DNA of 64,000 bases from Streptomyces sp. SID8374 (GCF_009865135.1 NZ_WWGH01000002.1:1-64000); one strand, 5' to 3'; positions 16,801-24,124 are shown, numbered from the stretch's first letter. Notes: generated by a model from the letters alone, not told the origin. Numbers and translations are program-made.

Positions 16801-17381
16801 CCACCCAGCTGCTGCGCCTGGCCGAGGACCCCGACGCCTTCGCCAAGGAGCTGGCCCGGCCCATGCCCCGCCCGCCGCAGCCCGCCGCCCGCCGGGGCAC
16901 CCGGTTCCACGCCTGGGTGGAGTCGCGGTACGAGGAGCTGCCGCTGCCCATGCTCGGCCCCGACGAACTGCCCGGGGGCGACGAGAGCGACGCGGAGATC
17001 GCCGACGAGCGGGACCTCGCCGAGCTGAAGGAGGCCTTCGAGCGCACCGCGTACGCCCGGCGGACGCCGTACCGGGTGGAGACCCCGTTCCAGATCACCC
17101 TCGCGGGCCGGGTGATCCGGGGCCGGATCGACGCGGTGTACCGCACGGGTGACACGTACGAGATCGTCGACTGGAAGACCACCCGGCACCGCACCGCCGA
17201 CCCGCTCCAGCTCGCCCTCTACCGGCTGGCCTGGGCCGAGCTGCACGGGCTGCCCCTCGACGCGGTCACCGCCACCTTCCTCTACGTACGCACCGGGGAG
17301 ACCGTCCATCCCCAGGGGCTGCCGGGCCGGGCTGAGCTGGAGCGGATCCTGCTGGACGAGCCGGCCCCCGAGGACGGATAG
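13878..17381 (+). CDS. adnB: AdnB-like ATP-dependent DNA helicase-nuclease subunit
   Basis: The protein has 1167 residues. The motor domain has Walker A GAGSGKTT (near 38), TFTNKAAGEL, LLDEYQDTS (near 271), GDPCQAIYGWRGAS and ENRRSG; the late motif is VTFTRPRSLLLG. An acidic Glu/Pro/Asp-rich linker (about 860-950) leads to a RecB-type nuclease with RRGTRFHAWVE and YEIVDWKTTRH (Asp near 1097). No C-terminal cysteine cluster is present, unlike the partner. AdnB is the lead motor of the mycobacterial AdnAB end-resection machine. It is encoded 52 bp after the AdnA-like gene. GTG 13878 starts the conserved SSRITDPEQLKELLGIPFTP segment; TTG 13848 or GTG 13854 would add 8-10 residues. Confidence 0.87.
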   Translation: MSSRITDPEQLKELLGIPFTPEQTACITAPPAPQVIVAGAGSGKTTVMAARVVWLVGTGQVAPEQVLGLTFTNKAAGELAERVRKALVAAGVTDPEVIDPDNPPGEPTISTYHAFAGRLLTEHGLRIGLEPSTRLLADATRYQLAAKVLREAPGPYPALTRSFPTLVSDLLALDGELSEHLVRPGELEAYDSELLRELATAKLSNADLRKIPETAEARRSLLSLTERYRSAKRSRDLLDFGDQIALSAELALTRPEVGEILRDEFRVVLLDEYQDTSVAQRLLLSALFGSGGGGSGGTATESGAAGPPPTGHAVTAVGDPCQAIYGWRGASVANLDDFPEHFPHADGTPATRYSLSENRRSGGRLLHLANGLAEPLRAMHEGVEALRPAPGAERDGLVRCALLSTHTEEIDWLADSLAHLVRTGTPPGEIAVLCRTAGDFGQIQAALVARDIPVEVVGLAGLLHLPEVADLVAVCEVLQDPGANASLVRLLTGPRWRIGPRDLALLGRRARLLVHRAAQGDDADPDRRLAEAVEGTDPAEVISLADALDTFLIAGDAADDGLPFSAEARVRFARLARELRDLRRSLADPLMDVLHRVLATTGLEVELSASPQALAARRRETLANFLDIAASFASLDGEASLLAFLGFLRTAAQYEKGLDNALPGGENTVKVLTAHKSKGLEWDVVAVPGLVSGQFPSDRARDAWTAQAKVLPHALRGDAATLPVLDAFDAKGMKAFKAEMKEHQHTEELRLGYVTFTRPRSLLLGSGHWWGPSQKRTRGPSAFLEALYEHCAAGHGEIEAWADEPAEDEENPALATPDTDLAWPLPLDATALARRRAARDTVLAHLESLALHGDEQPPAYAPEPDDVPAHEPWAEEPPADEPPFDEDWDWDALPTERPPDPASEPVPATASGPVRETAPHIPAARHPQEEPADHLTPEETRTLASWDRDLDALAGELRRARATVHDVLVPASLSATQLLRLAEDPDAFAKELARPMPRPPQPAARRGTRFHAWVESRYEELPLPMLGPDELPGGDESDAEIADERDLAELKEAFERTAYARRTPYRVETPFQITLAGRVIRGRIDAVYRTGDTYEIVDWKTTRHRTADPLQLALYRLAWAELHGLPLDAVTATFLYVRTGETVHPQGLPGRAELERILLDEPAPEDG

Positions 17382-17384
17382 GCT
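17379..17384 (+). promoter_or_regulatory. Candidate -10 hexamer for leaderless M20 peptidase mRNA
   Basis: TAGGCT, overlapping the adnB stop codon, lies 7 nt before ATG 17392. No good Shine-Dalgarno sequence is present for that start. Confidence 0.35.
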
Positions 17385-17391
17385 CAAGAGC

Positions 17392-18789
17392 ATGAGCGAG
17401 ACCCCGGACAGCGCCGTCCGTACGTACACCGAACAGCACCGCGCAGCCTTCCTCGACGACCTCGCCGAGTGGCTGCGCATCCCGTCCGTCTCCGCGCAGC
17501 CGGAGCACGACGGGGACGTACGGCGCAGCGCCGAGTGGCTGAGCGCCAAGCTCAAGGAGACCGGTTTCCCGGTCACCGAGATCTGGGAGACCCCCGGCGC
17601 CCCGGCGGTCTTCGCCGAGTGGCCCAGCGAGGACCCGGACGCCCCGACGGTCCTGGTCTACGGCCACCACGACGTACAGCCAGCCGCCCGCGAGGACGGC
17701 TGGGCCACCGACCCGTTCGAGCCGGTGATCCGCGACGGCCGGATGTACGGACGCGGCGCGGCCGACGACAAGGGCCAGGTCTTCTTCCACACCCTCGGCG
17801 TCCGCGCCCACCTCGCCGCCACCGGCCGCACCACCCCGGCCGTCCACCTCAAGCTGCTGATCGAGGGCGAGGAGGAGTCGGGCTCCCCGAACTTCCGTGC
17901 CCTGGCCGAACAGCACGCGGACCGCCTCGCCGCCGACGCCGTGATCATCTCCGACACCGGCATGTGGGACGAGGAGACCCCGACCGTCTGCACCGGCATG
18001 CGCGGCCTCGCCGAGTGCGAGATCGTGTTGGACGGCCCCGCCCAGGACATCCACTCCGGATCGTTCGGGGGAGCCGTCCCCAACCCGGCCACCGAGATCG
18101 CCCGCCTGGTCGCCGCCCTCCACGACGAGGACGGCAAGGTCGCGATCCCCGGCTTCTACGACGGGGTCACCGACCTCACCGACACCGAGCGGGCCCTCTT
18201 CGCCGAGCTGCCCTTCGACGAGGCGACCTGGCTGCGTACGGCGAAGTCGCGGGCGGCCTCCGGCGAGGCCGGGTACTCCACGCTGGAGCGCGTGTGGGCC
18301 CGCCCCACCGCCGAGGTCAACGGCATCGGCGGCGGCTACCAGGGCGCGGGCAGCAAGACGATCATCCCGTCCTCCGCCCTGGTGAAGATCAGCTTCCGGC
18401 TGGTCGACGGCCAGGACCCCGACCACGTACAGCAGGCGGTCCGCGCCTGGGCCGAGTCCCGCATCCCGGCGGGCATCCGGCACAGGATCACCTTCCAGCC
18501 CGCCACCCGCCCCTGTCTGACCCCGCTGGACCACCCCGCGCTCCAGGCCGTGGCCCGCGCGATGGGCCGGGCCTTCGGCAAGAAGATCCTCTTCACCCGT
18601 GAGGGCGGCTCCGGCCCGGCCGCCGACCTCCGGGACGTGCTCGGCGCCCCCGTCCTCTTCCTCGGCATCTCCGTACCCTCCGACGGCTGGCACGCCCCCG
18701 ACGAGAAGGTGGAGCTGGACCTGCTGCTGAAGGGCGTGGAGACGACCGCGTACCTGTGGGGCGAACTGGCCACGGCGCTCGGCCGGTGA
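17392..18789 (+). CDS. M20 family dipeptidase/deacylase
   Basis: The protein has 465 residues of the ArgE/DapE/CNDP metallopeptidase family. Metal ligands and catalytic residues are visible: YGHHDVQP (near 90), GRGAADDKGQ (near 122), EGEEESGS (near 158), the Asp in SDTGMWDEE and the late HAPDEKVELD histidine. The central HSGSFGGAVPNP segment belongs to the dimerisation domain and supplies the dipeptidase-type histidine. It probably hydrolyses dipeptides or N-acyl amino acids in the cytoplasm using two zinc ions. The start is 10 bp after adnB, so it may be read with the repair genes, though its function looks unrelated. Confidence 0.88.
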   Translation: MSETPDSAVRTYTEQHRAAFLDDLAEWLRIPSVSAQPEHDGDVRRSAEWLSAKLKETGFPVTEIWETPGAPAVFAEWPSEDPDAPTVLVYGHHDVQPAAREDGWATDPFEPVIRDGRMYGRGAADDKGQVFFHTLGVRAHLAATGRTTPAVHLKLLIEGEEESGSPNFRALAEQHADRLAADAVIISDTGMWDEETPTVCTGMRGLAECEIVLDGPAQDIHSGSFGGAVPNPATEIARLVAALHDEDGKVAIPGFYDGVTDLTDTERALFAELPFDEATWLRTAKSRAASGEAGYSTLERVWARPTAEVNGIGGGYQGAGSKTIIPSSALVKISFRLVDGQDPDHVQQAVRAWAESRIPAGIRHRITFQPATRPCLTPLDHPALQAVARAMGRAFGKKILFTREGGSGPAADLRDVLGAPVLFLGISVPSDGWHAPDEKVELDLLLKGVETTAYLWGELATALGR

Positions 18790-18855
18790 ACCTCGGCCGA
18801 TGAATCCGCCCCACCTCCGCACACCCGATCCACCCAGGGGGAGTAGGAAGCACCT

Positions 18856-19812
18856 GTGAGCACCTTCGACAACGCCACCGCAGACCGCCCGATCGGCCTC
18901 ACCGCGCCCAGCGGCATCGACCGCGCGGCGCACCACCGCCTCGACGAGGCGTGGCTGGCCGTGGCGTGGAGCCACCCGACGACCCGCGTCTTCGTCGTCT
19001 CCGGCGGGCAGGTGCTGATCGACGACACCCCCGAGGGGGGCACCTCCATCGTGATGACCCCGGCCTTCGAGGCCCCGGTCACCGAGACCCACCGGTATTT
19101 CCTGGGCACCGACGAGGAGGGCGTCAGCTACTTCGCGCTCCAGAAGGACTCGCTGCCCGGCCGCATGGACCAGTCGGCCCGCCCGGCCGGGCTGCGCGAG
19201 GCGGGCCTGCTGCTCGGCCCCCGCGACGCCGGTCTGATGGTCCACGCGGTCGCCCTGGAGAACTGGCAGCGCCTGCACCGCTTCTGCTCCCGCTGCGGCG
19301 AGCGCACGATCATCGCGGCGGCCGGGCACATCCGCCGCTGCCAGGCCTGCGGCGCCGAGCACTACCCGCGCACCGACCCGGCGGTCATCATGCTCGTCAC
19401 CGACGACCAGGACCGTGCGCTGCTGGGCCGCCAGGTGCACTGGCCCGAGGGGCGCTTCTCCACGCTCGCCGGGTTCGTGGAGCCGGGGGAGTCGATCGAA
19501 CAGTCCGTGGTCCGCGAGGTGTACGAGGAGGCGGGCGTCACCGTCGGCGAGGTCGAGTACGTCGCCAGCCAGCCGTGGCCCTTCCCCTCCAGCCTGATGC
19601 TGGGCTTCATGGCCCGGGCGACCTCCTCGGAGATCAACGTCGACGGCGAGGAGATCGAGGAGGCCCGCTGGTTCTCCCGTGAGGACCTCACCGCCGCCTT
19701 CGAGTCGGGCGAGGTCATGCCCCCGTTCGGCATCTCGATCGCCGCCCGGCTGATCGAACTCTGGTACGGGAAGCCGCTGCCGAGGCCGGGCAGCCTGAAC
19801 CGCACGAACTGA
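18856..19812 (+). CDS. nudC: NAD(+) diphosphatase / RNA deNADding NUDIX hydrolase NudC
   Basis: The protein has 318 residues in the NudC arrangement: an N-terminal beta domain, a zinc ribbon CSRCGERT...CQACGAEHYPR (near 145-175), then the Nudix box GFVEPGESIEQSVVREVYEE (residues about 203-222). The diagnostic SQPWPFPSSLMLGF motif for NADH/NAD-capped RNA substrates lies at about 237-250. It cleaves NADH to NMNH and AMP and can remove NAD caps from RNA. GTG 18856 follows GTAGGAAG at a workable distance. It is convergent with mycoredoxin across a strong terminator. From memory the nudC-mrx1-uvrD2 order is shared with mycobacteria (Rv3199c-Rv3198c). Confidence 0.93.
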   Translation: MSTFDNATADRPIGLTAPSGIDRAAHHRLDEAWLAVAWSHPTTRVFVVSGGQVLIDDTPEGGTSIVMTPAFEAPVTETHRYFLGTDEEGVSYFALQKDSLPGRMDQSARPAGLREAGLLLGPRDAGLMVHAVALENWQRLHRFCSRCGERTIIAAAGHIRRCQACGAEHYPRTDPAVIMLVTDDQDRALLGRQVHWPEGRFSTLAGFVEPGESIEQSVVREVYEEAGVTVGEVEYVASQPWPFPSSLMLGFMARATSSEINVDGEEIEEARWFSREDLTAAFESGEVMPPFGISIAARLIELWYGKPLPRPGSLNRTN

Positions 19813-19822
19813 ACCCGCACAC

Positions 19823-19856
19823 ACCGCTGCCCCCGGCGTATGCCGGGGGCAGCGGT
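19823..19856. terminator. Bidirectional terminator between nudC and mycoredoxin
   Basis: A perfect 15-bp stem (ACCGCTGCCCCCGGC, 19823-19837, with 19842-19856) closes a GTAT loop between the two convergent genes. Confidence 0.85.
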
Positions 19857-19883
19857 GGAAAGCCGGTGCTCGGTGCGCGGGCC

Positions 19884-20138
19884 TCAGGCGGCCAGAGCCT
19901 GCTTCACCTGGGCCAGCGACGGGTTCGTCATGACCGACTCGGTGCCGGAGGGGGAGACGATCAGAAGCGTCGGGACCGTCTGGTTTCCGCCGTTCGCCTT
20001 CTCGACGAAGGCCGCCGAGTCCGCGTCGTGCTCGATGTTGACCTCGTTGTACGCGATGCCCTCGCGGTCCATCTGGCCCTTGAGCCGACGGCAGTAGCCG
20101 CACCAGGTGGTGCTGTACATCGTCACAGTGCCCGCCAT
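19884..20138 (-). CDS. mrx1: Mycoredoxin (glutaredoxin-like thiol reductase)
   Basis: This 84-residue single-domain glutaredoxin has YSTTWCGYCRRLK with the active-site pair Cys-Gly-Tyr-Cys at about 13-16, and the TVPTLL cis-proline segment. Mycoredoxins use mycothiol instead of glutathione to reduce S-mycothiolated proteins in the cytoplasm. An exact SigR-type promoter lies about 95 bp upstream on the same strand, fitting a role in recovery from thiol oxidation. It is transcribed divergently from uvrD2, as in mycobacteria. The start ATG is the only one giving a normal family N-terminus (AGTVTMYST). Confidence 0.92.
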   Translation of the reverse strand: MAGTVTMYSTTWCGYCRRLKGQMDREGIAYNEVNIEHDADSAAFVEKANGGNQTVPTLLIVSPSGTESVMTNPSLAQVKQALAA

Positions 20139-20230
20139 GTCGCTGGCGCTCCCTTGTCTCGTCCGTCCCGCTGCGCGGCCGGCAGCGTCACCTGCGGTCG
20201 GCGGCCTGGGCCGCTCTCCGCACCGGATGG

Positions 20231-20256
20231 AACGTACGGGAGGCGTCCACCATTCC
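20231..20256 (-). promoter_or_regulatory. SigR-type promoter of mycoredoxin
   Basis: On the minus strand GGAAT (20256-20252), an 18-nt spacer and GTT (20233-20231) match the SigR consensus exactly. Transcription would start near 20225, giving a leader of about 87 nt before ATG 20138. The target and its function both fit SigR control. Confidence 0.75.
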
Positions 20257-20404
20257 CACACCCGGTCCCAGGACCCGGCGTCCCGCACCGGCACGACCCG
20301 TCGACCGCACGACCCGTCGTCCCGCAGGACGACGGGTCCCCGCATCAGTACGACGAATACCTCACCCCTGTGGACAACCGCCGCATCGGCCCCACGGGAC
20401 CTGG

Positions 20405-20410
20405 CAGCAT
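20405..20410 (+). promoter_or_regulatory. Candidate -10 hexamer for leaderless uvrD2 mRNA
   Basis: CAGCAT ends 6 nt before GTG 20417. There is no Shine-Dalgarno sequence. The interval 20139-20416 otherwise holds only the divergent mycoredoxin promoter. Confidence 0.3.
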
Positions 20411-20416
20411 GGCGGG

Positions 20417-22636
20417 GTGACAGCAGCAACGCATTCCACCCTCTTCCCGCAGGTCCCCGAGACCCCGGACGCCGTTCTCGACGGGCTCGACCCCGAGCAG
20501 CGCGAGGTGGCTCTGGCCCTGCACGGACCGGTGTGCGTGCTGGCCGGAGCGGGTACGGGCAAGACCCGCGCGATCACCCACCGCATCGCGTACGGGGTGC
20601 GGGCGGGCATCCTCCAGCCCTCCACGATCCTCGCCGTCACCTTCACCAACCGGGCCGCCGGGGAGATGCGCGGCCGGCTCCGCCAGCTCGGCGCGACCGG
20701 GGTCCAGGCGCGGACCTTCCACTCCGCGGCGCTCCGCCAGCTCCAGTATTTCTGGCCGAAAGCAGTCGGTGGCGAGCTCCCCCGGCTGCTGGAGCGGAAG
20801 GTGCAGCTGGTGGCCGAGGCGGCCGCCCGCTGCGAGCTCCGCCTCGACCGCAACGAGCTGCGGGACGTCACCGGTGAGATCGAGTGGGCCAAGGTCACCC
20901 AGACCGTCCCCGCCGACTATCCGGCCGCCGTCGCCAAGACCCAGCGGGACGCCCCCCGCGACCCGGCGGTCCTCGCCCAGATCTACTCCACGTACGAACA
21001 GCTCAAGCGCGACCGCTCGGTGATCGACTTCGAGGACGTGCTGCTGCTCACCGTCGGCATCCTCCAGGACCGGCAGGACATCGCCGACCATGTGCGCGGC
21101 CAGTACCAGCACTTCGTCGTCGACGAGTACCAGGACGTGAGCCCGCTCCAGCAGCGCCTGCTGGACCTGTGGGTCGGCGACCGGGACAACCTCTGCGTCG
21201 TCGGCGACGCCAGCCAGACGATCTACTCCTTCACCGGGGCCACCCCCGACCACCTGCTGAACTTCCGCACCCGCCACCCCGGGGCGACGGTGGTCAAGCT
21301 GGTCCGGGACTACCGCTCCACCCCTCAGGTCGTCCACCTCGCCAACGGTCTGCTGAGCCAGGCCCGGGGCAGGGCCGCCGACCACCGGCTGGAGCTGGTC
21401 TCGCAGCGCGACAAGGGACCCGAGCCGGTCTACGCGGAGTATCCCGACGAGCCCCACGAGGCCGAGGCGACCGCCCGGCGCATCCGCGACCTGATCGCGG
21501 CGGGCGTCCCGGCCGGGGAGATCGCCGTGCTCTACCGGGTCAACTCCCAGTCCGAGGTCTACGAGCAGGCCCTCGCGGACGCGGGTGTGGCCTACCAGCT
21601 GCGCGGCGCCGAGCGGTTCTTCGAGCGGGCGGAGGTCCGCGAGGCGGGCACCGCCCTGCGCGGCGCCGCCCGCGCCGGGCGCAACGACTCCCTGCTGGAC
21701 GGGGCGGAGGGGCTGCCGTCCCAGGTGCGGGCGGTGCTCTCCACCAAGGGCTGGACCACCCGGCCGCCCGCCGGGTCGGGGGCGGTGCGCGACCGCTGGG
21801 AGTCGCTGGCCGCGCTGGTGCGGCTGGCGGAGGACTTCGAGGCGGCCAGGCCGGGGGTGACCCTGTCCGACCTGGTCCGGGAGCTGGACGAGCGGGCGGC
21901 CGCCCAGCACGCGCCGACGGTCCAGGGCGTCACGCTGGCCTCCCTCCACTCGGCGAAGGGCCTGGAGTGGGACGCGGTCTTCCTGGTCGGCCTCACCGAG
22001 GGCATGATGCCGATCGCGTACGCCAAGACCGACGAGCAGGTCGAGGAGGAGCGGCGCCTGCTGTACGTCGGCGTCACCCGCGCCCGCCTCCACCTCTCGC
22101 TCTCCTGGTCCCTGGCGCGTTCCCCCGGCGGACGGGCGAGCCGCAGGCCCACCCGGTTCCTGAACGGGCTGCGGCCGGGCTCCACGGCGCTCGGTGCCCG
22201 GGGCGGGGCCGGAGGCGGCGGCGGGATCGACCGGGGGACCGGCCGGGCCGCGCGCGCCGAGCGGACCGAGGCCGTCGAGAGCAGGCCCCGGCAGACGGCG
22301 CGGTGCCGGGTCTGCCGCCGTCCCCTCACCGACGCGGGCGAGATGAAGCTGATGCGGTGCGAGGAGTGCCCGTCCGACATGGACGAGGCGCTGTACGGCC
22401 GGCTGCTGGAGTGGCGGGCCGGCCAGGCGGCCCGGCTGAGCCAGCCGGACTACTGCGTCTTCACCGAGAAGACCTTGATGGCCATCGCCGAGGCCGTGCC
22501 GTCCACCGAGGGGGAGCTGGTCGTCATCGCCGGTGTCGGGAACCGGAAGCTGACCCGTTTCGGAGCCGACGTACTGGCCATCTGCGCAGGTGAGACGGTC
22601 GGTGAGGGGGCCGAGGAGGGCGACGGCGAGGACTGA
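20417..22636 (+). CDS. uvrD2: UvrD2-type ATP-dependent DNA helicase with HRDC domain
   Basis: The protein has 739 residues. SF1 motifs are Walker A GAGTGKT (near 42), TFTNRAAGEM, VVDEYQDVS (near 235), GDASQTIYSFTGA, the late HSAKGLEWD and YVGVTRARL. The C-terminal third carries the tetracysteine zinc motif CRVC...CEEC (near 630-652) and an HRDC domain (about 655-735). This domain set defines the actinobacterial UvrD2, which is essential in mycobacteria; its helicase activity depends on the tetracysteine module. It sits in a repair-rich neighbourhood and is divergent from the SigR-controlled mycoredoxin gene. Residues about 590-615 form a Gly/Arg-rich linker. Confidence 0.93.
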   Translation: MTAATHSTLFPQVPETPDAVLDGLDPEQREVALALHGPVCVLAGAGTGKTRAITHRIAYGVRAGILQPSTILAVTFTNRAAGEMRGRLRQLGATGVQARTFHSAALRQLQYFWPKAVGGELPRLLERKVQLVAEAAARCELRLDRNELRDVTGEIEWAKVTQTVPADYPAAVAKTQRDAPRDPAVLAQIYSTYEQLKRDRSVIDFEDVLLLTVGILQDRQDIADHVRGQYQHFVVDEYQDVSPLQQRLLDLWVGDRDNLCVVGDASQTIYSFTGATPDHLLNFRTRHPGATVVKLVRDYRSTPQVVHLANGLLSQARGRAADHRLELVSQRDKGPEPVYAEYPDEPHEAEATARRIRDLIAAGVPAGEIAVLYRVNSQSEVYEQALADAGVAYQLRGAERFFERAEVREAGTALRGAARAGRNDSLLDGAEGLPSQVRAVLSTKGWTTRPPAGSGAVRDRWESLAALVRLAEDFEAARPGVTLSDLVRELDERAAAQHAPTVQGVTLASLHSAKGLEWDAVFLVGLTEGMMPIAYAKTDEQVEEERRLLYVGVTRARLHLSLSWSLARSPGGRASRRPTRFLNGLRPGSTALGARGGAGGGGGIDRGTGRAARAERTEAVESRPRQTARCRVCRRPLTDAGEMKLMRCEECPSDMDEALYGRLLEWRAGQAARLSQPDYCVFTEKTLMAIAEAVPSTEGELVVIAGVGNRKLTRFGADVLAICAGETVGEGAEEGDGED

Positions 22637-22659
22637 GAAAAACTCGTCCAGAAAATAGT

Positions 22660-22689
22660 TTGCGCGCGCACCAGTCGTCACCATAGGTT
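22660..22689 (+). promoter_or_regulatory. Tentative promoter for the wblC leader transcript
   Basis: TTGCGC (22660-22665) and TAGGTT (22684-22689) are separated by 18 nt, downstream of an A/T-rich patch (GAAAATAGTTT) that is unusual for this genome. It is the best sigma-70-like match between uvrD2 and the 109-codon ORF. No SigR consensus is present here. Confidence 0.4.
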
Positions 22690-22802
22690 CTTAACCACGG
22701 GAACAGCGACTTCTCTGAAGCCCTGAATCCGTGCTGTACTTATCCGAATACGCGCGACCGGCTCCGGCCGGTCACCCTAGACGCCGAGAGGAGGCGATTG
22801 AA

Positions 22803-23132
22803 GTGATCAGCATCATCGAAACCCAGAAAATGACCGGTCTTTCGGTCGTCTCCGCCTGCTCGCTCGGCTTCGCCCGCTCCTCGGCTGCTTCGCTCCGCGC
22901 CACCGGTCTGTCCGGCATCTCCGCCGTCAGCCCGCTGTCCCTGGCGAACCTCCCCGTGATGCGGGAGCGCAATGAGCGACCGATCGAGGCACCGGCGGCA
23001 GCAGTAGCGAAGGATGCACAGGCTCAGGCCTATGCCTTTGCGGCAGCCGGTGCCGGAGCCAAGAAGCAGACGCAGCAGCACCACACGATGTGGGCCTTCC
23101 GTGGGCCTGAACCCTGGAGCGATCCAGCCTGA
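22803..23132 (+). CDS. 109-residue Ala-rich ORF in the wblC/whiB7 leader
   Basis: GTG 22803 follows a very strong site (GAGAGGAGG, 22785-22793; 9-nt spacing). The product has no recognised domain: a short N-terminus, a Ser/Ala/Leu-rich stretch, an Ala/Gln-rich middle and a C-terminus ending WAFRGPEPWSDPA with two tryptophans. Its stop lies 22 nt before an intrinsic terminator that precedes wblC. In mycobacteria and Streptomyces, wblC/whiB7 is controlled by an upstream ORF and attenuator responding to ribosome stalling, so this ORF is the likely sensor. It may instead be a separate conserved small protein (as annotated between uvrD2 and wblC in related genomes, from memory). Confidence 0.65.
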   Translation: MISIIETQKMTGLSVVSACSLGFARSSAASLRATGLSGISAVSPLSLANLPVMRERNERPIEAPAAAVAKDAQAQAYAFAAAGAGAKKQTQQHHTMWAFRGPEPWSDPA

Positions 23133-23154
23133 TCCAGCATCAGGCCGGCGCCTC

Positions 23155-23194
23155 AGGGCCGCGGAACCCCACTCGGGATCCGCGGCCCTTTTGT
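23155..23194 (+). terminator. Intrinsic terminator/attenuator before wblC
   Basis: AGGGCCGCGGA (23155-23165) pairs perfectly with TCCGCGGCCCT (23179-23189) over a 13-nt loop and is followed at once by TTTTGTTTTG, the clearest U-tract in the window. Upstream alternatives exist: CCTGAT/ATCAGG (23128-23144) overlaps the ORF stop codon, and GGCCTGA (23104-23110) can pair with TCAGGCC (23140-23146). The geometry fits ribosome-mediated attenuation, with wblC starting 107 nt further on. Confidence 0.85.
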
Positions 23195-23296
23195 TTTGTC
23201 CGAACGGACGGGACACACCGAAGGCGCCTCGGGCCAGCAGTACCAGCCGCCAACCGGCCAACCGGCCGGCACGACCAGACGAGGACACCACCCACC

Positions 23297-23665
23297 GTGC
23301 AACTCGAAGCGCACGCCCCGTCAGTACCGCAGTCCGACTCGATCTCCCCGCCCGGCTCCACGGAGGACTCCACCTTGCTCCCCCTCACCGCGCTCACCGC
23401 GCTCGACGACGCCATCGAGAACCTCGGCGTGCCCGTCCCCTGCCGCTCGTACGACCCGGAGGTCTTCTTCGCCGAGTCCCCGGCCGACGTCGAGTACGCC
23501 AAGTCCCTCTGCCGTACCTGCCCGCTCGTCGAGGCCTGCCTCGCCGGTGCCAAGGAGCGGCGCGAGCCGTGGGGCGTCTGGGGTGGCGAGCTCTTCGTCC
23601 AGGGTGTCGTCGTGGCCCGCAAGCGGCCGCGTGGCCGTCCGCGCAAGAACCCGGTCGCAGCGTGA
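23297..23665 (+). CDS. wblC: WhiB7/WblC transcription factor of antibiotic-resistance genes
   Basis: The protein has 122 residues. The four Fe-S cysteines of the WhiB family are at about 49, 72, 75 and 81 (CRTC plus flanking Cys), followed by the turn EPWGVWGGE and the WhiB7-specific C-terminal AT-hook RGRPRK, which grips A/T-rich DNA upstream of target promoters together with the primary sigma factor. WblC/WhiB7 switches on intrinsic resistance genes when ribosome-targeting antibiotics are present. GTG 23297 has no strong ribosome site. The N-terminal 35 residues before the Fe-S domain are variable. The upstream attenuator and ORF indicate translational-stress sensing. Confidence 0.95.
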   Translation: MQLEAHAPSVPQSDSISPPGSTEDSTLLPLTALTALDDAIENLGVPVPCRSYDPEVFFAESPADVEYAKSLCRTCPLVEACLAGAKERREPWGVWGGELFVQGVVVARKRPRGRPRKNPVAA

Positions 23666-23757
23666 CCGCCGACTGCGGCGCCCCCGCCCCCACGCGGTGG
23701 CTGCGCCTAGGAACGATCGACCGTCCCCAGACCCATGACCCCCGGAATCAGGCACCA

Positions 23758-24021
23758 ATGATCACCCCCACGCAGGAGCCCGTCGGCTCCGCAACCCTTG
23801 ACGTCACCATCACCGGCGCGAACGACTCGCGTCAGAACAGGACCCGCGAGATGCAACTCATCCCAGAAGCCCTGGCTCGTGCGCATATGCACGACCGCCT
23901 GCGGGAGGCCGAGGTGGACCGCCAGGCGGTGCGCCTCGTCGCCGCCCGCCGGATGCAGCGCCGAGCGGAGCGCGCCTCGCTGCGCGCCCGCCGCGCGCTG
24001 GCCATGGCCGTCATGCACTGA
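23758..24021 (+). CDS. Small Arg/Ala-rich hypothetical protein downstream of wblC
   Basis: The product has 87 residues from ATG 23758, or 56 from ATG 23851. The core from MQLIPEALARAHMHDRL to the end is a strongly basic, helical, Arg/Ala/Met-rich segment (ARRMQRRAERASLRARR) typical of short actinobacterial proteins of unknown function. ATG 23851 has the better ribosome site (AGGA, 8-nt spacing), but codon bias is already good from 23758, so the start is unsettled. It lies 92 bp after wblC on the same strand and may share its transcript. No function is assigned. Confidence 0.6.
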   Translation: MITPTQEPVGSATLDVTITGANDSRQNRTREMQLIPEALARAHMHDRLREAEVDRQAVRLVAARRMQRRAERASLRARRALAMAVMH

Positions 24022-24037
24022 GAGGCCCCGCCTCTCC

Positions 24038-24115
24038 GCTCCACGCCGGAGCATCGACGCGCCTCGACCGGCGCCGACGCTCCACAACCGGAGCTCCGAC
24101 GCTCCATGACGGAGC
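24038..24115. repeat. Three tandem GCTCC/GGAGC mini-hairpins
   Basis: Three copies of GCTCC-N5/6-GGAGC lie at 24038-24052, 24079-24094 and 24101-24115, immediately after the small gene. Each can fold as a 5-bp hairpin, and the second and third could also pair with each other. They are followed by two stronger terminators. Confidence 0.6.
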
Positions 24116-24124
24116 ACCAGCGCT

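Noticed and set aside
17266..20103. Long minus-strand frame across the M20 and nudC genes
   Set aside because: It spans two good plus-strand genes and their spacer; composition is that of a codon-bias shadow.
22695..22740. SigR promoter before the wblC leader (GGAAC near 22700)
   Set aside because: No GTT occurs 18 or 19 nt downstream; the same holds for GGAAC at 23163.
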